Below, one piece after another: positions 17,725-25,908 of a stretch of 64,000 nucleotides of DNA; the first letter of the stretch is position 1, and every line of letters starts with the position of its first letter. Both the position numbers and the translations under genes were made by a program. The notes under the pieces are model-generated. The model saw nothing but the letters and a program-made list of their open reading frames with translations. It searched no databases and had not been told where the DNA came from. Origin of the DNA: Spirochaetia bacterium (GTDB lineage Bacteria; Spirochaetota; Spirochaetia; Treponematales; Breznakiellaceae); contig BNUU01000005.1 of assembly GCA_025997595.1 (NCBI GenBank), positions 10,218 to 74,217 on the forward strand, in the 5' to 3' direction.

Positions 17725-18480
17725 ATGGAAAAAATATTTACGGGTAAGAACGCCCTGGTAATCGGCGGCACGGGGGGCATCGGCAGGGCGGTCGCCCAGG
17801 GGCTTGCGGTACGGGGGGCCCGGCTGGTCCTCCACGGCGGCTCCTCCCGGGAACGGCTTGACGGCGCCCTGGAACTGATCCGGGCGGCCGGGGGCGCAGC
17901 CGAGGGCTTTTTATACCCGGCAGACGGCGCCGGGCCGGGGGCCGCTGCGGCGGCAATACTGACACAGGCCCGGGATCTCTGCGGCGGGGCCTCGCCGCAG
18001 ATCCTGATATGCGCCTGGGGACCTTTCAAACAGGGCAGCCTTGAGGACATGGGTCCGGAGGATTGGCAGCGCCTGGTCGAAAACAACCTGATCTTTCCGG
18101 GCATCATGGTTTCATCCCTTTTAGGGGATATGATGAAGAGACGCTGGGGGCGAATTCTGCTCTTCGGCGGCACCAACACCGACACGATCCGGGGGTTCCG
18201 GACCACCGCGGTTTATTCCGCAGCAAAAACCGCCCTGGGCGCGCTGGCAAAGTCTGTTGCCCGGTCCGCAGGGCCCCTGGGGGTGACCTGCAATGTGATC
18301 TGTCCGGGGCTTACGGATACGGAATATACCGGGGATGCCCTGGGGGCCTATAATTTGGAGCGGAGCCCCGGCGGGGAGGTCCTTAAACCCGAAGATATCG
18401 CCAAAATCGCCCTGGGAATCCTGGAAAACCCCCAGGTTAACGGCGGGATCATCCCGGTTGACCGGGGATTGGTCCTCTGA
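17725..18480 (+). CDS. Short-chain dehydrogenase/reductase (FabG-like)
   Basis: 251 residues counted from ATG 17725. Classical SDR: NAD(P)-binding GGTGGIGRAVA (~14-24), the central ICAWG segment replacing the usual NNAG, and the catalytic YSAAK. FabG-like proteins reduce 3-oxoacyl-ACP, but single SDRs of this type also act on other ketones, so the substrate is open. I choose 17725, not the in-frame ATG at 17707, because TATTAT at 17715-17720 is the likely -10 box and lies inside that extension. That leaves almost no leader. Confidence 0.82.
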   Translation: MEKIFTGKNALVIGGTGGIGRAVAQGLAVRGARLVLHGGSSRERLDGALELIRAAGGAAEGFLYPADGAGPGAAAAAILTQARDLCGGASPQILICAWGPFKQGSLEDMGPEDWQRLVENNLIFPGIMVSSLLGDMMKRRWGRILLFGGTNTDTIRGFRTTAVYSAAKTALGALAKSVARSAGPLGVTCNVICPGLTDTEYTGDALGAYNLERSPGGEVLKPEDIAKIALGILENPQVNGGIIPVDRGLVL

Positions 18481-18486
18481 AACTGG

Positions 18487-18516
18487 TTTACAGAAGATTG
18501 TAAATTCGGCTATAAT
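18487..18516 (+). promoter_or_regulatory. Promoter of the STAS gene, leaderless start
   Basis: TTTACA (18487-18492), 18-nt spacer, perfect TATAAT (18511-18516), then 7 nt to the GTG start at 18524. Transcription should begin at the start codon. Confidence 0.75.
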
Positions 18517-18523
18517 CTATATT

Positions 18524-19075
18524 GTGACAAATGACGAAATAATTGCCGGGTTTGATGGTGAAAAAGACGAAAACCTCAAAATAAAACTCCAGTCTGTGGC
18601 GGAGGTTGAAGGTTGCCTTGTCCTCTATCTTAATGGCTATATTGATACATACAATTCCAACTATTTCCAGAAACAGGTTGGAAAGGTTATAGAGAGCGGT
18701 TTTTTCAAGCTTGTGTTTCAGTGCGGGGGGCTTAATTATGTGTCGTCGACCGGTATTGGGTCCTTTACCGCTTTCCTTAAATCGGTAAAACCCCGGGGCG
18801 GGGATGTGGTGTTCCTGGAAATACAGCCAAAGGTCTTTGAAGTCTTCCAGCTCCTGGGGTTTGCCCAGTTTTTTAACATCAAGGATAATCTGGAAGATTC
18901 CCTAAACTTTTTCCGGAGCGGTACTTCTGCGGATCCGGCGCCGGCGTTTCCCAGGAGTTTTACCTGCCCCGGCTGTACCAAGAAGTTGAAGGCCCCGAAA
19001 CCGGGGCGTTTTCGTTGTTCCGAATGCAAGACTATCCTTGCCATTGATAATGCCGGACAGGTCTTTCTGGGCTAA
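18524..19075 (+). CDS. STAS-domain protein with C-terminal zinc ribbon
   Basis: 183 residues. Residues ~20-125 form a STAS domain like anti-sigma-factor antagonists (VAEVEGCLVLYLNGYIDTYN..., and GLNYVSSTGIGSF with the serines that are phosphorylated in SpoIIAA-type proteins). Residues ~145-183 form a zinc ribbon (CPGCTKKLKAPKPGRFRCSEC). Start GTG 18524 is set by the perfect promoter ending 7 nt before it; longer readings would run into the SDR gene. It is 19 bp upstream of pspA and probably co-transcribed, so it could be part of an envelope-stress or partner-switching response. No kinase or phosphatase partner lies nearby. Confidence 0.82.
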   Translation: MTNDEIIAGFDGEKDENLKIKLQSVAEVEGCLVLYLNGYIDTYNSNYFQKQVGKVIESGFFKLVFQCGGLNYVSSTGIGSFTAFLKSVKPRGGDVVFLEIQPKVFEVFQLLGFAQFFNIKDNLEDSLNFFRSGTSADPAPAFPRSFTCPGCTKKLKAPKPGRFRCSECKTILAIDNAGQVFLG

Positions 19076-19094
19076 TTAACGGGGGCTTAATACT

Positions 19095-19793
19095 ATGGGT
19101 ATTTTTTCAAGACTTAAAGCGCTGATTTCTTCCAATGTGAACGATGTCATTAACAAGGCTGAAAAGCCCGAAAAAATGCTGAATCAGGCCATCATCGACA
19201 TGAACGAGCAGCTTATCGAGTCCAAAAAAGCGGTGGCCATGGCTATCGCGGATGAGAAAAAGCTTGAGCGGGAAATGGAGAACCAGGCCGCCCAATCCAA
19301 AGAATGGGAGCGGAAGGCCATGCTGGCGGTCCAGGCGGGGAAGGACGACCTTGCCAAGGAAGCGCTGCTCCGCAAACAGGAATACGATAACGCATACCAG
19401 GAATACCAGAAGCAGTGGGCGTCCCAGAAGGCTTCCGTGGAAAAGCTTAAGGAAAGCCTGCGGGACTTGCAGAACAAGATCGAGGAAGCCCAACGTAAAA
19501 AAAACCTCCTGGTGGCCCGGGCCAAGCGCGCCGAGGCCCAGCAAAAGATACAGAGCACCATTTCCAGCGTATCCGGGAACCGCTCCGCCTTTGACGCCTT
19601 TGATCGGATGTCCCAAAAGGTTGACCAAATGGAAGCCGAGGCAGACGCTCACCAGGAACTGGAGGACTTTTCCTCCAACAATAACCTGGAAAAAAAGTTC
19701 AAGGAGCTGGAAAAGTCCGACAGTTCCGCGGATCTGCTGCTGGCGGATCTGAAAGCAAAGATGCAGGCATTGCCGGACAAGTCCTCGGAGTAG
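19095..19793 (+). CDS. pspA: PspA/IM30 family membrane-stress protein
   Basis: 232 residues, nearly all coiled coil. N-terminal MGIFSRLKALISSNVNDVINKAE is spread over residues 1-23 as in PspA/IM30, followed by the family pattern MIRDMNEQL-like (IIDMNEQLIESK) and long heptad helices. PspA proteins coat and stabilise the inner membrane as ESCRT-III-like polymers. No pspF/pspB/pspC are nearby; here it sits behind a STAS/zinc-ribbon gene, which may regulate it. Confidence 0.93.
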   Translation: MGIFSRLKALISSNVNDVINKAEKPEKMLNQAIIDMNEQLIESKKAVAMAIADEKKLEREMENQAAQSKEWERKAMLAVQAGKDDLAKEALLRKQEYDNAYQEYQKQWASQKASVEKLKESLRDLQNKIEEAQRKKNLLVARAKRAEAQQKIQSTISSVSGNRSAFDAFDRMSQKVDQMEAEADAHQELEDFSSNNNLEKKFKELEKSDSSADLLLADLKAKMQALPDKSSE

Positions 19794-19828
19794 CGGCAGG
19801 CCCCCCTTACGGGTGCTTTTACCTAGTC

Positions 19829-19837
19829 TGTGGATAA
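19829..19837 (-). promoter_or_regulatory. DnaA box (consensus TTATCCACA)
   Basis: Plus strand reads TGTGGATAA, an exact match to the DnaA consensus on the minus strand. Confidence 0.6.
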
Positions 19838-19849
19838 GTTGTTTATAGT

Positions 19850-19888
19850 CCTGTATAAAAACGGAGGGTGTATCTGTTTTTATACAGG
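19850..19888. repeat. Perfect 13-bp inverted repeat
   Basis: CCTGTATAAAAAC (19850-19862) and GTTTTTATACAGG (19876-19888), separated by 13 bp. It could be an operator or part of an origin-like structure. Confidence 0.75.
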
Positions 19889-20003
19889 TTGATCTTTACT
19901 TCAAGCGAAGGCCCGGGCGGATAATTTATAATTCTTTATCTTGTATAGAATTATGGTATTTTTTTACAAGAATTATGACTTTTTCCCGATCCCCGGCGCC
20001 TCA

Positions 20004-20050
20004 AAACCGGTGAAAAACGCACCGGTTTGGCCCTTTTTACCCCTTTTTGG
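20004..20050 (+). terminator. Hairpin followed by T-rich DNA, possible terminator
   Basis: AAACCGGTG (20004-20012), a 7-nt loop and CACCGGTTT (20020-20028) form a perfect stem. Two T5 runs follow at 20034-20048. Plausible intrinsic terminator of the STAS-pspA transcript, although it is 200 bp after pspA. Confidence 0.45.
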
Positions 20051-20051
20051 C

Positions 20052-20060
20052 TGTGGATAA
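20052..20060 (-). promoter_or_regulatory. DnaA box (consensus TTATCCACA)
   Basis: Second exact TGTGGATAA on the plus strand, 223 bp from the first and in the same orientation. Confidence 0.6.
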
Positions 20061-20119
20061 CTTGTTGACAAAGCTTAACCGGCCTTGCAATAGCGGTTAC
20101 CCCATGCTAGGCTTAGGGG

Positions 20120-21034
20120 GTGAAGAACATCGCGCGGTTGGTGCGTTTTTTCAGTCTCTGCTTTATCACCCTGTTTTTGTCGGCGGTTGGTGTGCGGTAT
20201 CTCCATATCAGGATTGACACAATGCGGTTCCTCCCCCCAAAGCCGGAGCAGATCATGCAGGAGCTGTTTACCGCCGCCCAATGGGCCCTTCCGCTGACGG
20301 TCTACGCCAGCCTCTTGCTCAGCCTGAGCTATTCTGTCAGGCGGCGTATTCCTTTCATTCTGTCGATTATCATCCTGGTGGTCCTTGCAGGCGCCTTTAG
20401 CACCGGAGTTTTCATGGGAATTGATGGTCTTGCCCATATTTCTTCCCCTTCAAAAAGTCCAAAGACCCTGGGCAGTCCGGGGCTTATCCTGACCCAGGGT
20501 GACAACCGCATGATACTCCTCAGGGAACCGGCGGAATTGGAGGGGTCACGGGTGGTTTCCCTGCCGGGGCAGGCCCTGATCTACCAGGAAGTACCCCTTG
20601 GGCCGAACAATACCATTTTGCCCCTGCCCCCCGTGCCTTTCCGGTTCTCCATGAGCCGGCTGCTGCAAAGCCTTACCACCGACTTTTCCCTTACGGGCCG
20701 GGAATTCGAGCGCCGGTTTAACGCGGGACCGGACTCATTCCTCATTTATGGGGTTTCCCTGATATTCCTGCTGGTGAGCCTGCGGTTTATCTTGAATTTC
20801 AGTAACTGGCCCCTGGCGAACCTGTTTTTGGGAGCTCTTGCCTTTCGGGGTATCCTGACCCTGGAAACCTTTCTCGATACGGCGGATACGCAGGAACTTC
20901 TGTTTTCCTTTTTGGGGGACCGTGTTTCCGCTCCTTTCATCACCCCCCTGGTATTATGCATCCTTGCCATCCTGATTTGCCTCTATTCCGGCCTGAACTG
21001 GCTGGTAGGAAGAAGGGTAGGCGATGGCGATTAA
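20120..21034 (+). CDS. Membrane protein of unknown function
   Basis: 304 residues, not recognised as a named family. Hydrophobic helices are visible at ~9-27, ~56-70, ~78-100, ~212-228, ~234-250 and ~272-292. Between the third and fourth lies a ~105-residue non-membrane stretch. Start GTG 20120 follows AGGGGG. The end overlaps the start of the next gene by 11 nt, so the two membrane proteins are surely translated together and probably form a complex. A small multi-helix protein with one extramembrane loop could be a transporter subunit or scaffold; no catalytic motif is visible. Confidence 0.7.
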   Translation: MKNIARLVRFFSLCFITLFLSAVGVRYLHIRIDTMRFLPPKPEQIMQELFTAAQWALPLTVYASLLLSLSYSVRRRIPFILSIIILVVLAGAFSTGVFMGIDGLAHISSPSKSPKTLGSPGLILTQGDNRMILLREPAELEGSRVVSLPGQALIYQEVPLGPNNTILPLPPVPFRFSMSRLLQSLTTDFSLTGREFERRFNAGPDSFLIYGVSLIFLLVSLRFILNFSNWPLANLFLGALAFRGILTLETFLDTADTQELLFSFLGDRVSAPFITPLVLCILAILICLYSGLNWLVGRRVGDGD

Positions 21035-22817
21035 CAGTAAAAAAGATAACTTTTTGAGCCCCACGGCGATTTTTATCTATTATATAGTACTTTCGGCCCT
21101 GGGGATTATGGCCTTCCGCTTTATTTTTATGGGTGAAAACCCGCCGCTCCCCCCTGTTGCCCGTAAATGGCGTTTTGCCCAGGGGGCCTTCGAGCTTTTG
21201 AGCCTGTTCCCTGCCCTGGCCATGACCGCCCTGGTTATTCCCTTCGGCCTCATGGCGGAGAGCAGGGAAACCGGGGAAGGCGCCCTCAGGTTTTCCCCGG
21301 TGTTTTTCAAGCGTCTTACGGGGCCCATCATCACCGCCATTACCGCCGCCGTAATCTACGGGCTGCTGTTTTTCCTGGTCCTGCCCCAGGTGCAGGACTA
21401 CCGGGCCAATATGCGCTTCGAGGGCCAGCTCTACCAGCTGTCCAGGGAACGGGCGGAAGAGCACGCTGCCCTGGGGGAATGGTCCCAGGTTACCCAGTTT
21501 ATCAACCTCTGCGAAAGGATATGGCCGGGCAGTCCGGGGCTTGCGGGTCTTAAAGTTGAGGCTGATATCAGGACGGAAGAGCTTCGCAGCCACCAGGATG
21601 AGGAAAATGCGGGGGCTCCGGTGGAAACCGGTTACCGGGATGCGGTCTCTGCGGGGATACCGGGGCAGCGGCAGCCGGTTTCCGACAGGGAGGCCATTAC
21701 CCAAGCGGAAAAAGCCCGGCAGGAAGAGCGCTACTACGATGCCCATTGGCTTGCGACTATGGCCGGGCGGCAGGCAAAACCGGGCAGCCCGGAGCAGGCT
21801 GAAGCCGCCCGTGTGGCCAGTCTGGCCTGGAACAGCATAAGCTCCCTGGCCCCCAGCGCCTATGAGAAAAAGCTCTCCGATCTCTATCACCTGAAACAAT
21901 CCGGCTACGAGGCAATGGTCGCCGGGGAGTGGATACGGGCCTACTATATTTTCCTGGAACTCTCCAAATTGACTCCCGCAGACCCGGATGTGGCGAATTT
22001 CCTTGCTAAAAGCGATCAGGAAACCCACGAAGTGGCCTTCTTTACCGACGAAATGGACCGGGCGGCAGGGGAAGCCCTTACCGAAGCGGTCTATTCCATC
22101 CCCATCCGGCCCCAAACCGGGGGCGTATTCGGCCGGGGGGTGCTCCGGTTCTCATCAATATCCTACTTTTCCGATGTGTCCTACGGGTTTGGCCTTGAGT
22201 TTGTCTCCTTTGATGCGGCCGGCCGTCCGGAAACCCGGTTCGAGGCCCCCTACGCCAAAATAATCCCCATGATATTGAATGACCAACAGCGGATTGTGGT
22301 GATGATGCGGGCCCTGGACCGCTATGACAAAACCAAACGCTGGGAACCGGTGTGGGAGTCCCCTGCCGGGGATACCCAGATCATCCTGGACATGAATTAT
22401 GAGAATTTCCTGCTTCTCTCACGGGTAAAACGGGGGGTGGACAACCTCAGCGTCGGGGAACTTTTTACCGCCGCAAAAAATCTGGGCCCATACGGGTATA
22501 TTCCCCAGGTCTTTGAGGCGGAAGCCATATACCGGCTCTGTGAGCCCCTGATTTTTCTGCCCATAGCAATTTTTACCATCATCATCGGCTGGCGGTACCG
22601 GGCAAAAAAACGGCCCCGGTATATTGCGGTGCCCATGCTCTTTGTGCTGCCCCTGGTTTTTAACGGCCTGGTACATTTTTACCGGCACATCCTCAATACC
22701 CTGGGAACCTGGACCGTCCTGAGCCTGGGCTTTTCCAGCGCCACGGTGATTTTCCCCGTGGGGATAGGGGTTCTGTTTGTGATTTCCCTGATCAGCCTGG
22801 CTTTCCAGCACGAATAA
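21024..22817 (+). CDS. Large membrane protein with TPR-like soluble domain
   Basis: 597 residues, no named family recognised. N-terminal membrane helices at ~15-37, ~58-75 and ~96-118; a soluble part ~120-490 whose first half is helical and TPR-like (YDAHWLATMAGRQ, EWIRAYYIFLELSKLTPADPDVANFLAK); then three C-terminal helices at ~510-527, ~538-553 and ~565-592. It begins inside the end of the upstream membrane-protein gene. The two-plus-loop-plus-helices layout recalls ABC-type lipid exporter permeases only superficially. The pair looks like a spirochaete-specific envelope complex (inference). Confidence 0.68.
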   Translation: MAINSKKDNFLSPTAIFIYYIVLSALGIMAFRFIFMGENPPLPPVARKWRFAQGAFELLSLFPALAMTALVIPFGLMAESRETGEGALRFSPVFFKRLTGPIITAITAAVIYGLLFFLVLPQVQDYRANMRFEGQLYQLSRERAEEHAALGEWSQVTQFINLCERIWPGSPGLAGLKVEADIRTEELRSHQDEENAGAPVETGYRDAVSAGIPGQRQPVSDREAITQAEKARQEERYYDAHWLATMAGRQAKPGSPEQAEAARVASLAWNSISSLAPSAYEKKLSDLYHLKQSGYEAMVAGEWIRAYYIFLELSKLTPADPDVANFLAKSDQETHEVAFFTDEMDRAAGEALTEAVYSIPIRPQTGGVFGRGVLRFSSISYFSDVSYGFGLEFVSFDAAGRPETRFEAPYAKIIPMILNDQQRIVVMMRALDRYDKTKRWEPVWESPAGDTQIILDMNYENFLLLSRVKRGVDNLSVGELFTAAKNLGPYGYIPQVFEAEAIYRLCEPLIFLPIAIFTIIIGWRYRAKKRPRYIAVPMLFVLPLVFNGLVHFYRHILNTLGTWTVLSLGFSSATVIFPVGIGVLFVISLISLAFQHE

Positions 22818-22839
22818 ACGCTGCTGTCGAAATCCCTTA

Positions 22840-24114
22840 CTATTTGCTGATTATCTTCGCCCCCAGCGAGGACAGCCGCTTAACGATATGCTCGTACCCC
22901 CGTTCAATCTGGTAGATGTTGCGGATCACGCTTTTCCCTTCGGCGCACATGGCGGCGATGATCATGGCCATGCCGGCCCGGACATCGGGGCTCTGGAGCT
23001 CCGATCCTGAGAGGCGGGAGGGGCCGGTCACCACGGCGCGGTGGGGGTCGCAGAGGACGATCCGGGCGCCCATGCCGATAAGTTTGTCCACAAAGAACAT
23101 CCGGGATTCGAACATCTTTTCGTGGATCAGTACCGTGCCCTTGACCTGGGTGGCCACCACGGTGATGATGCTGGTTAGGTCCGGGGGGAAGCCCGGCCAG
23201 GGGGCATCGTCAATTTTGGGGATCATGCCCCCCAGGTCGCTGTTGACCGCCATGGATTGCTTGGCCGGCACGTGAACCGTGGTCCCCTCATGGGCCCACT
23301 TGATCCCCAGCTTGCCAAAGGCCAGCTTCGCGGGGCGCAGGTCCTGGGCTTTGATTCCTTCGATGGTAAGCTCCCCCCGGGTGGCCGCCGCCAGGCCGAT
23401 AAAGGAGCCCACCTCCATAAAATCCGCCCCAATCGCAAAATCACAGCCGGAAAGTTTCTGTACCCCGGTAATGGTGAGAATGTTGGAACCGATGCCGCTA
23501 ATCCGCGCGCCCATGGAGACCAGCATGTTGCAGAGATCCTGCACATGGGGCTCACTGGCGGCGTTGGTCAGGATGGTTTCACCCTTTGCCAGTACCGCCG
23601 CCATGACGGCGTTTTCCGTGGCGGTAACCGAAGCCTCGTCCAAAAAGATGTCTGCCCCCTTGAGGCTTTTGGCGGTAAAAATAAAGGCGCCGGCGGCTTT
23701 AACCTTTGCGCCCAGTTCGGTGAGGGCCAGAAAATGGGTGTCCAGCCGGCGGCGGCCTATCACATCCCCGCCGGGAGGGGGCAGCACCGCCTTGCCGGTC
23801 CGGGCCAAAAGGGGCCCCGCAAACAGAATGGAGGCGCGGATCTTCCGGGCCTGTTCCAGGGGAATTTCCGAAGTTTTGATATCCTTTAACGTAAGCCGCC
23901 AGGCGTTGGGCCCGATGGATTTCGCCGTACCGCCGAAGGCGGTGTATATCTCCATCATCACCTGCACATCCTCAATGTCGGGGATGTTCCGCAAAATCAC
24001 CGGCTCATCGGTCAGCAGGGCAGCCGCAAGGCAGGGCAGGGCGGCGTTCTTGTTCCCGCTTGCCCGGATACTGCCCCGTATCGGCGTCCCGCCTTCAATC
24101 AGGTACTCAGTCAT
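22840..24114 (-). CDS. murA: UDP-GlcNAc 1-carboxyvinyltransferase (MurA), Asp active-site variant
   Basis: First committed step of peptidoglycan synthesis: transfer of enolpyruvate from PEP to UDP-GlcNAc. 424 residues, normal length, with the N-terminal GNKNAALP motif and repeated EPSP-synthase-like folds. The active-site loop reads PPPGGDVIG, with Asp at residue 117 where E. coli has Cys115. That Cys is the residue alkylated by fosfomycin, so this enzyme should be insensitive (established for Cys-to-Asp MurA of mycobacteria and chlamydiae). TTGACA lies about 40 nt upstream, and a TATTAT box touches the ATG. Confidence 0.95.
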   Translation of the reverse strand: MTEYLIEGGTPIRGSIRASGNKNAALPCLAAALLTDEPVILRNIPDIEDVQVMMEIYTAFGGTAKSIGPNAWRLTLKDIKTSEIPLEQARKIRASILFAGPLLARTGKAVLPPPGGDVIGRRRLDTHFLALTELGAKVKAAGAFIFTAKSLKGADIFLDEASVTATENAVMAAVLAKGETILTNAASEPHVQDLCNMLVSMGARISGIGSNILTITGVQKLSGCDFAIGADFMEVGSFIGLAAATRGELTIEGIKAQDLRPAKLAFGKLGIKWAHEGTTVHVPAKQSMAVNSDLGGMIPKIDDAPWPGFPPDLTSIITVVATQVKGTVLIHEKMFESRMFFVDKLIGMGARIVLCDPHRAVVTGPSRLSGSELQSPDVRAGMAMIIAAMCAEGKSVIRNIYQIERGYEHIVKRLSSLGAKIISK

Positions 24115-24191
24115 ATAATACGACTGTATAGGGCCAGGGTTGTTATGTCAAATGCGGCTTCACGCCTATGAAACGAAAAATACCCCATTCC

Positions 24192-24542
24192 TTAGCCCTC
24201 TTCCTCCTGCATTTTTAGAAACTGATCCACCTGGCTAAGCACAAACTCCTGGTATCTCGGCTTGAGGTTGCCAAAAAGGGCCAGCAATTTGGTCACCCGG
24301 ACGCCCTTTTCCGAGTTGTACCGCTCCCCTTCGCCGGTTTTCAGCCATTGGGGGTTCACGTCAAAGGAATCGCAGATTAGCCGGATGTGGCGATCATTGA
24401 CGACCCGTTTGCCCTGCTCAATAAGGGTAATAAGTGTCGCAGAAACGGAAATCATTTTGGCGAACTCACTTTGCGTTAATTTTAGCTCTTTTCTTAGGAG
24501 TTTAACCCGCTGATTGACGTTCAAACCGTCCTTTTCACCCAT
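24192..24542 (-). CDS. XRE-family transcriptional regulator
   Basis: 116 residues. Residues ~8-65 are a Cro/C1-type helix-turn-helix (NQRVKLLRKELKLTQSEFAKMISVSATLITLIEQGKR spread over the domain), followed by NPQWLKTGEGE, typical of phage-repressor-like proteins. The C-terminal 40 residues are a short helical tail. Its promoter runs TTGAAA-N17-TATTAT and ends 6 nt before ATG 24542, so the mRNA is leaderless, as in lambda cI. It faces a divergent small gene at 24665 whose promoter it probably represses. Confidence 0.85.
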   Translation of the reverse strand: MGEKDGLNVNQRVKLLRKELKLTQSEFAKMISVSATLITLIEQGKRVVNDRHIRLICDSFDVNPQWLKTGEGERYNSEKGVRVTKLLALFGNLKPRYQEFVLSQVDQFLKMQEEEG

Positions 24543-24548
24543 AGCGGA

Positions 24549-24577
24549 ATAATACCTTAAAAAGCACTCGTTTTCAA
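24549..24577 (-). promoter_or_regulatory. Promoter of the XRE gene, leaderless start
   Basis: Minus strand TTGAAA (24577-24572), 17-nt spacer, TATTAT (24554-24549), then 6 nt to the ATG. Confidence 0.72.
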
Positions 24578-24596
24578 TTGACGGCTGAAATATGGC

Positions 24597-24626
24597 TTGA
24601 CAATAATTACAATATAACTTTATATT
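24597..24626 (+). promoter_or_regulatory. Promoter of the small divergent gene
   Basis: TTGACA (24597-24602), 18-nt spacer, TATATT (24621-24626). It lies back to back with the XRE promoter, giving a 120-bp divergent control region. Confidence 0.68.
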
Positions 24627-24664
24627 AGTTTCAATGTTATTTTTAAGAATTTTAGGATAATTTT

Positions 24665-24859
24665 ATGGGTAATGATGGGAAACTTGCATTGATGAAAGGC
24701 TTTAACCGCCTATCCGGCGAAAAACAGGCTGAAATTCTCGGCATGGTGAAGGCGCTTACCTTTACCCAGTTGGGGGAGGACAAGAAGGCATTGGCGTTTG
24801 TGAATGCCATGAACAAAAGCCAGGACAAGAACGGGCATTTAACCAAGAGAATAGGTTAG
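24665..24859 (+). CDS. Small protein divergent from the XRE regulator
   Basis: 64 residues, function unknown. Lys-rich and probably helical (LMKGFNRLSGEKQAEILGMVKALTFTQLGED in pieces). AGGA lies 8 nt before ATG 24665, and a good promoter (TTGACA-N18-TATATT) is upstream. The divergent pairing with a phage-type repressor suggests it is the regulated target. No membrane or toxin motif is visible. A stem-loop GCCGTC-tttg-GACGGC lies just after the gene (24874-24889). Confidence 0.6.
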   Translation: MGNDGKLALMKGFNRLSGEKQAEILGMVKALTFTQLGEDKKALAFVNAMNKSQDKNGHLTKRIG

Positions 24860-24982
24860 GTAGTGGCTTTTAGGCCGTCTTTGGACGGCTTAAAGATGGC
24901 GGGTGTTACCTGTCGGATAGATACAACGCCGCGGCCGTGTGGTACACGAAGGCGGCGTGGATAAATGGGAGTTATGTGTCAT

Positions 24983-25039
24983 TTTTCGCCTGAAATATTC
25001 GGAAGGCCAAGCGGTCGGGGAGAATATTTCAGGCGAAAA
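24983..25039. repeat. Perfect 18-bp inverted repeat upstream of the barrel protein
   Basis: TTTTCGCCTGAAATATTC (24983-25000) and its exact reverse complement (25022-25039), with a 21-nt loop. It starts 40 nt before the next ORF. It has no T-run of intrinsic-terminator type. It may be a small mobile palindrome, or an RNA structure in the 5' region of the downstream gene. Confidence 0.75.
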
Positions 25040-25078
25040 GGCAAATTCAAAAATAGCTCCAAAAAATAGGAGATTGCA

Positions 25079-25672
25079 ATGAAAAAGGCATTTGCAATTA
25101 TGATGGTTGCTGCGGTAATTGGTACCGCAGCATTTGCACAGGAAAAGCCCGGATTACTGAGTGCAGGCGTTATTGGTGTGCCGCTTTTTGGTACCTATCT
25201 CGGTGACGCAAATGAAGGTTTGGGTTATGCCGGCTTCGGATTTGGCGCATTTTTTGATGCAAAGTACGGCGTGGTAAGCCTCGGCATGGATATTGTAAGA
25301 GACAAGTATGAGGGTTTAAAAGACCTTTACTCGGCTAAATTTTTTTCCATAGGGCTATTGGGTAAGTATCCGATTGCCATAGGTAATAGATTCACCATCG
25401 CGCCTGCCTTCGGATTTGAGTATATGGTATTCACCAGTTGGGGTCCGTTCAAACGGGCCGATGCAAAGAAGTCTTTGGAAGGAAGCGGTTATAGCGTTGC
25501 AAATCAGTATGATAATTTCGTTCTGAAATTTGGCGCCCTCGCTGATTATACAATTACCGGCGGGCTTTATGCACGCTTGGGCGTTTTATTCGATATTGGT
25601 TTATCGCATAAAGATGCAAAAGATTCGAAATTTGGCGCTGAAATACCCTTCGGGATTGGATACCGGTTCTAA
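25079..25672 (+). CDS. Outer-membrane beta-barrel protein (hypothetical)
   Basis: 197 residues with a clear signal peptide (MKKAFAIMMVAAVIGTAAFA, cut after AFA). The mature part alternates Gly- and aromatic-rich beta segments (GLGYAGFGFGAFFDAKYG, FFSIGLLGKYPIAIG, GLYARLGVLFDIG) and ends with GIGYRF. A C-terminal aromatic residue is the usual BAM insertion signal. It is probably a small eight-stranded barrel. Start ATG 25079 has AGGAG upstream. Followed by a strong hairpin terminator at 25692. Function unknown. Confidence 0.78.
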   Translation: MKKAFAIMMVAAVIGTAAFAQEKPGLLSAGVIGVPLFGTYLGDANEGLGYAGFGFGAFFDAKYGVVSLGMDIVRDKYEGLKDLYSAKFFSIGLLGKYPIAIGNRFTIAPAFGFEYMVFTSWGPFKRADAKKSLEGSGYSVANQYDNFVLKFGALADYTITGGLYARLGVLFDIGLSHKDAKDSKFGAEIPFGIGYRF

Positions 25673-25691
25673 TGGTGTAATCGGCAAACAG

Positions 25692-25728
25692 GCGATCGTT
25701 CCGGTTTAGGCCGGAATGATCGCTTTCC
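25692..25728 (+). terminator. Intrinsic-type terminator after the barrel gene
   Basis: GCGATCGTTCCGG and CCGGAATGATCGC pair over 13 positions (one G-T) with a 6-nt loop, followed by CTTTCC. The T-run is short. Confidence 0.55.
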
Positions 25729-25908
25729 CGAGCATGTCTTCCGCTGCTGTATTCGTCAGATCTATACCCTCCTTCGGGCATCCTTATTTTTAATCACTCT
25801 GTTATTTTGACCCATCAACTCTATTATGAGGAAGCCGCATTATTATTCTTGCATTTTACCGGTATCGGATGTAACATGGTTTAATATCGGATATCTGAGG
25901 AGCATTGT

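Larger units (their letters stand above)
19794..20119. other. 326-bp structured intergenic region with two DnaA boxes
   Basis: No ORF is convincing here. It holds two perfect DnaA boxes in the same orientation (TGTGGATAA at 19829-19837 and 20052-20060), a perfect 13-bp inverted repeat (19850-19862 with 19876-19888), a strongly AT-rich stretch (about 19920-19985) with repeated GAATTAT elements, and a 9-bp perfect hairpin (20004-20012/20020-20028). The combination of boxes flanking an AT-rich segment is origin-like, but dnaA/dnaN are not adjacent. Confidence 0.55.

Noticed and set aside
20940-22115. 391-codon reverse ORF opposite the membrane-protein gene
   Set aside because: Low-complexity Gly/Pro/Arg/His composition and opposite a well-supported frame with membrane helices.
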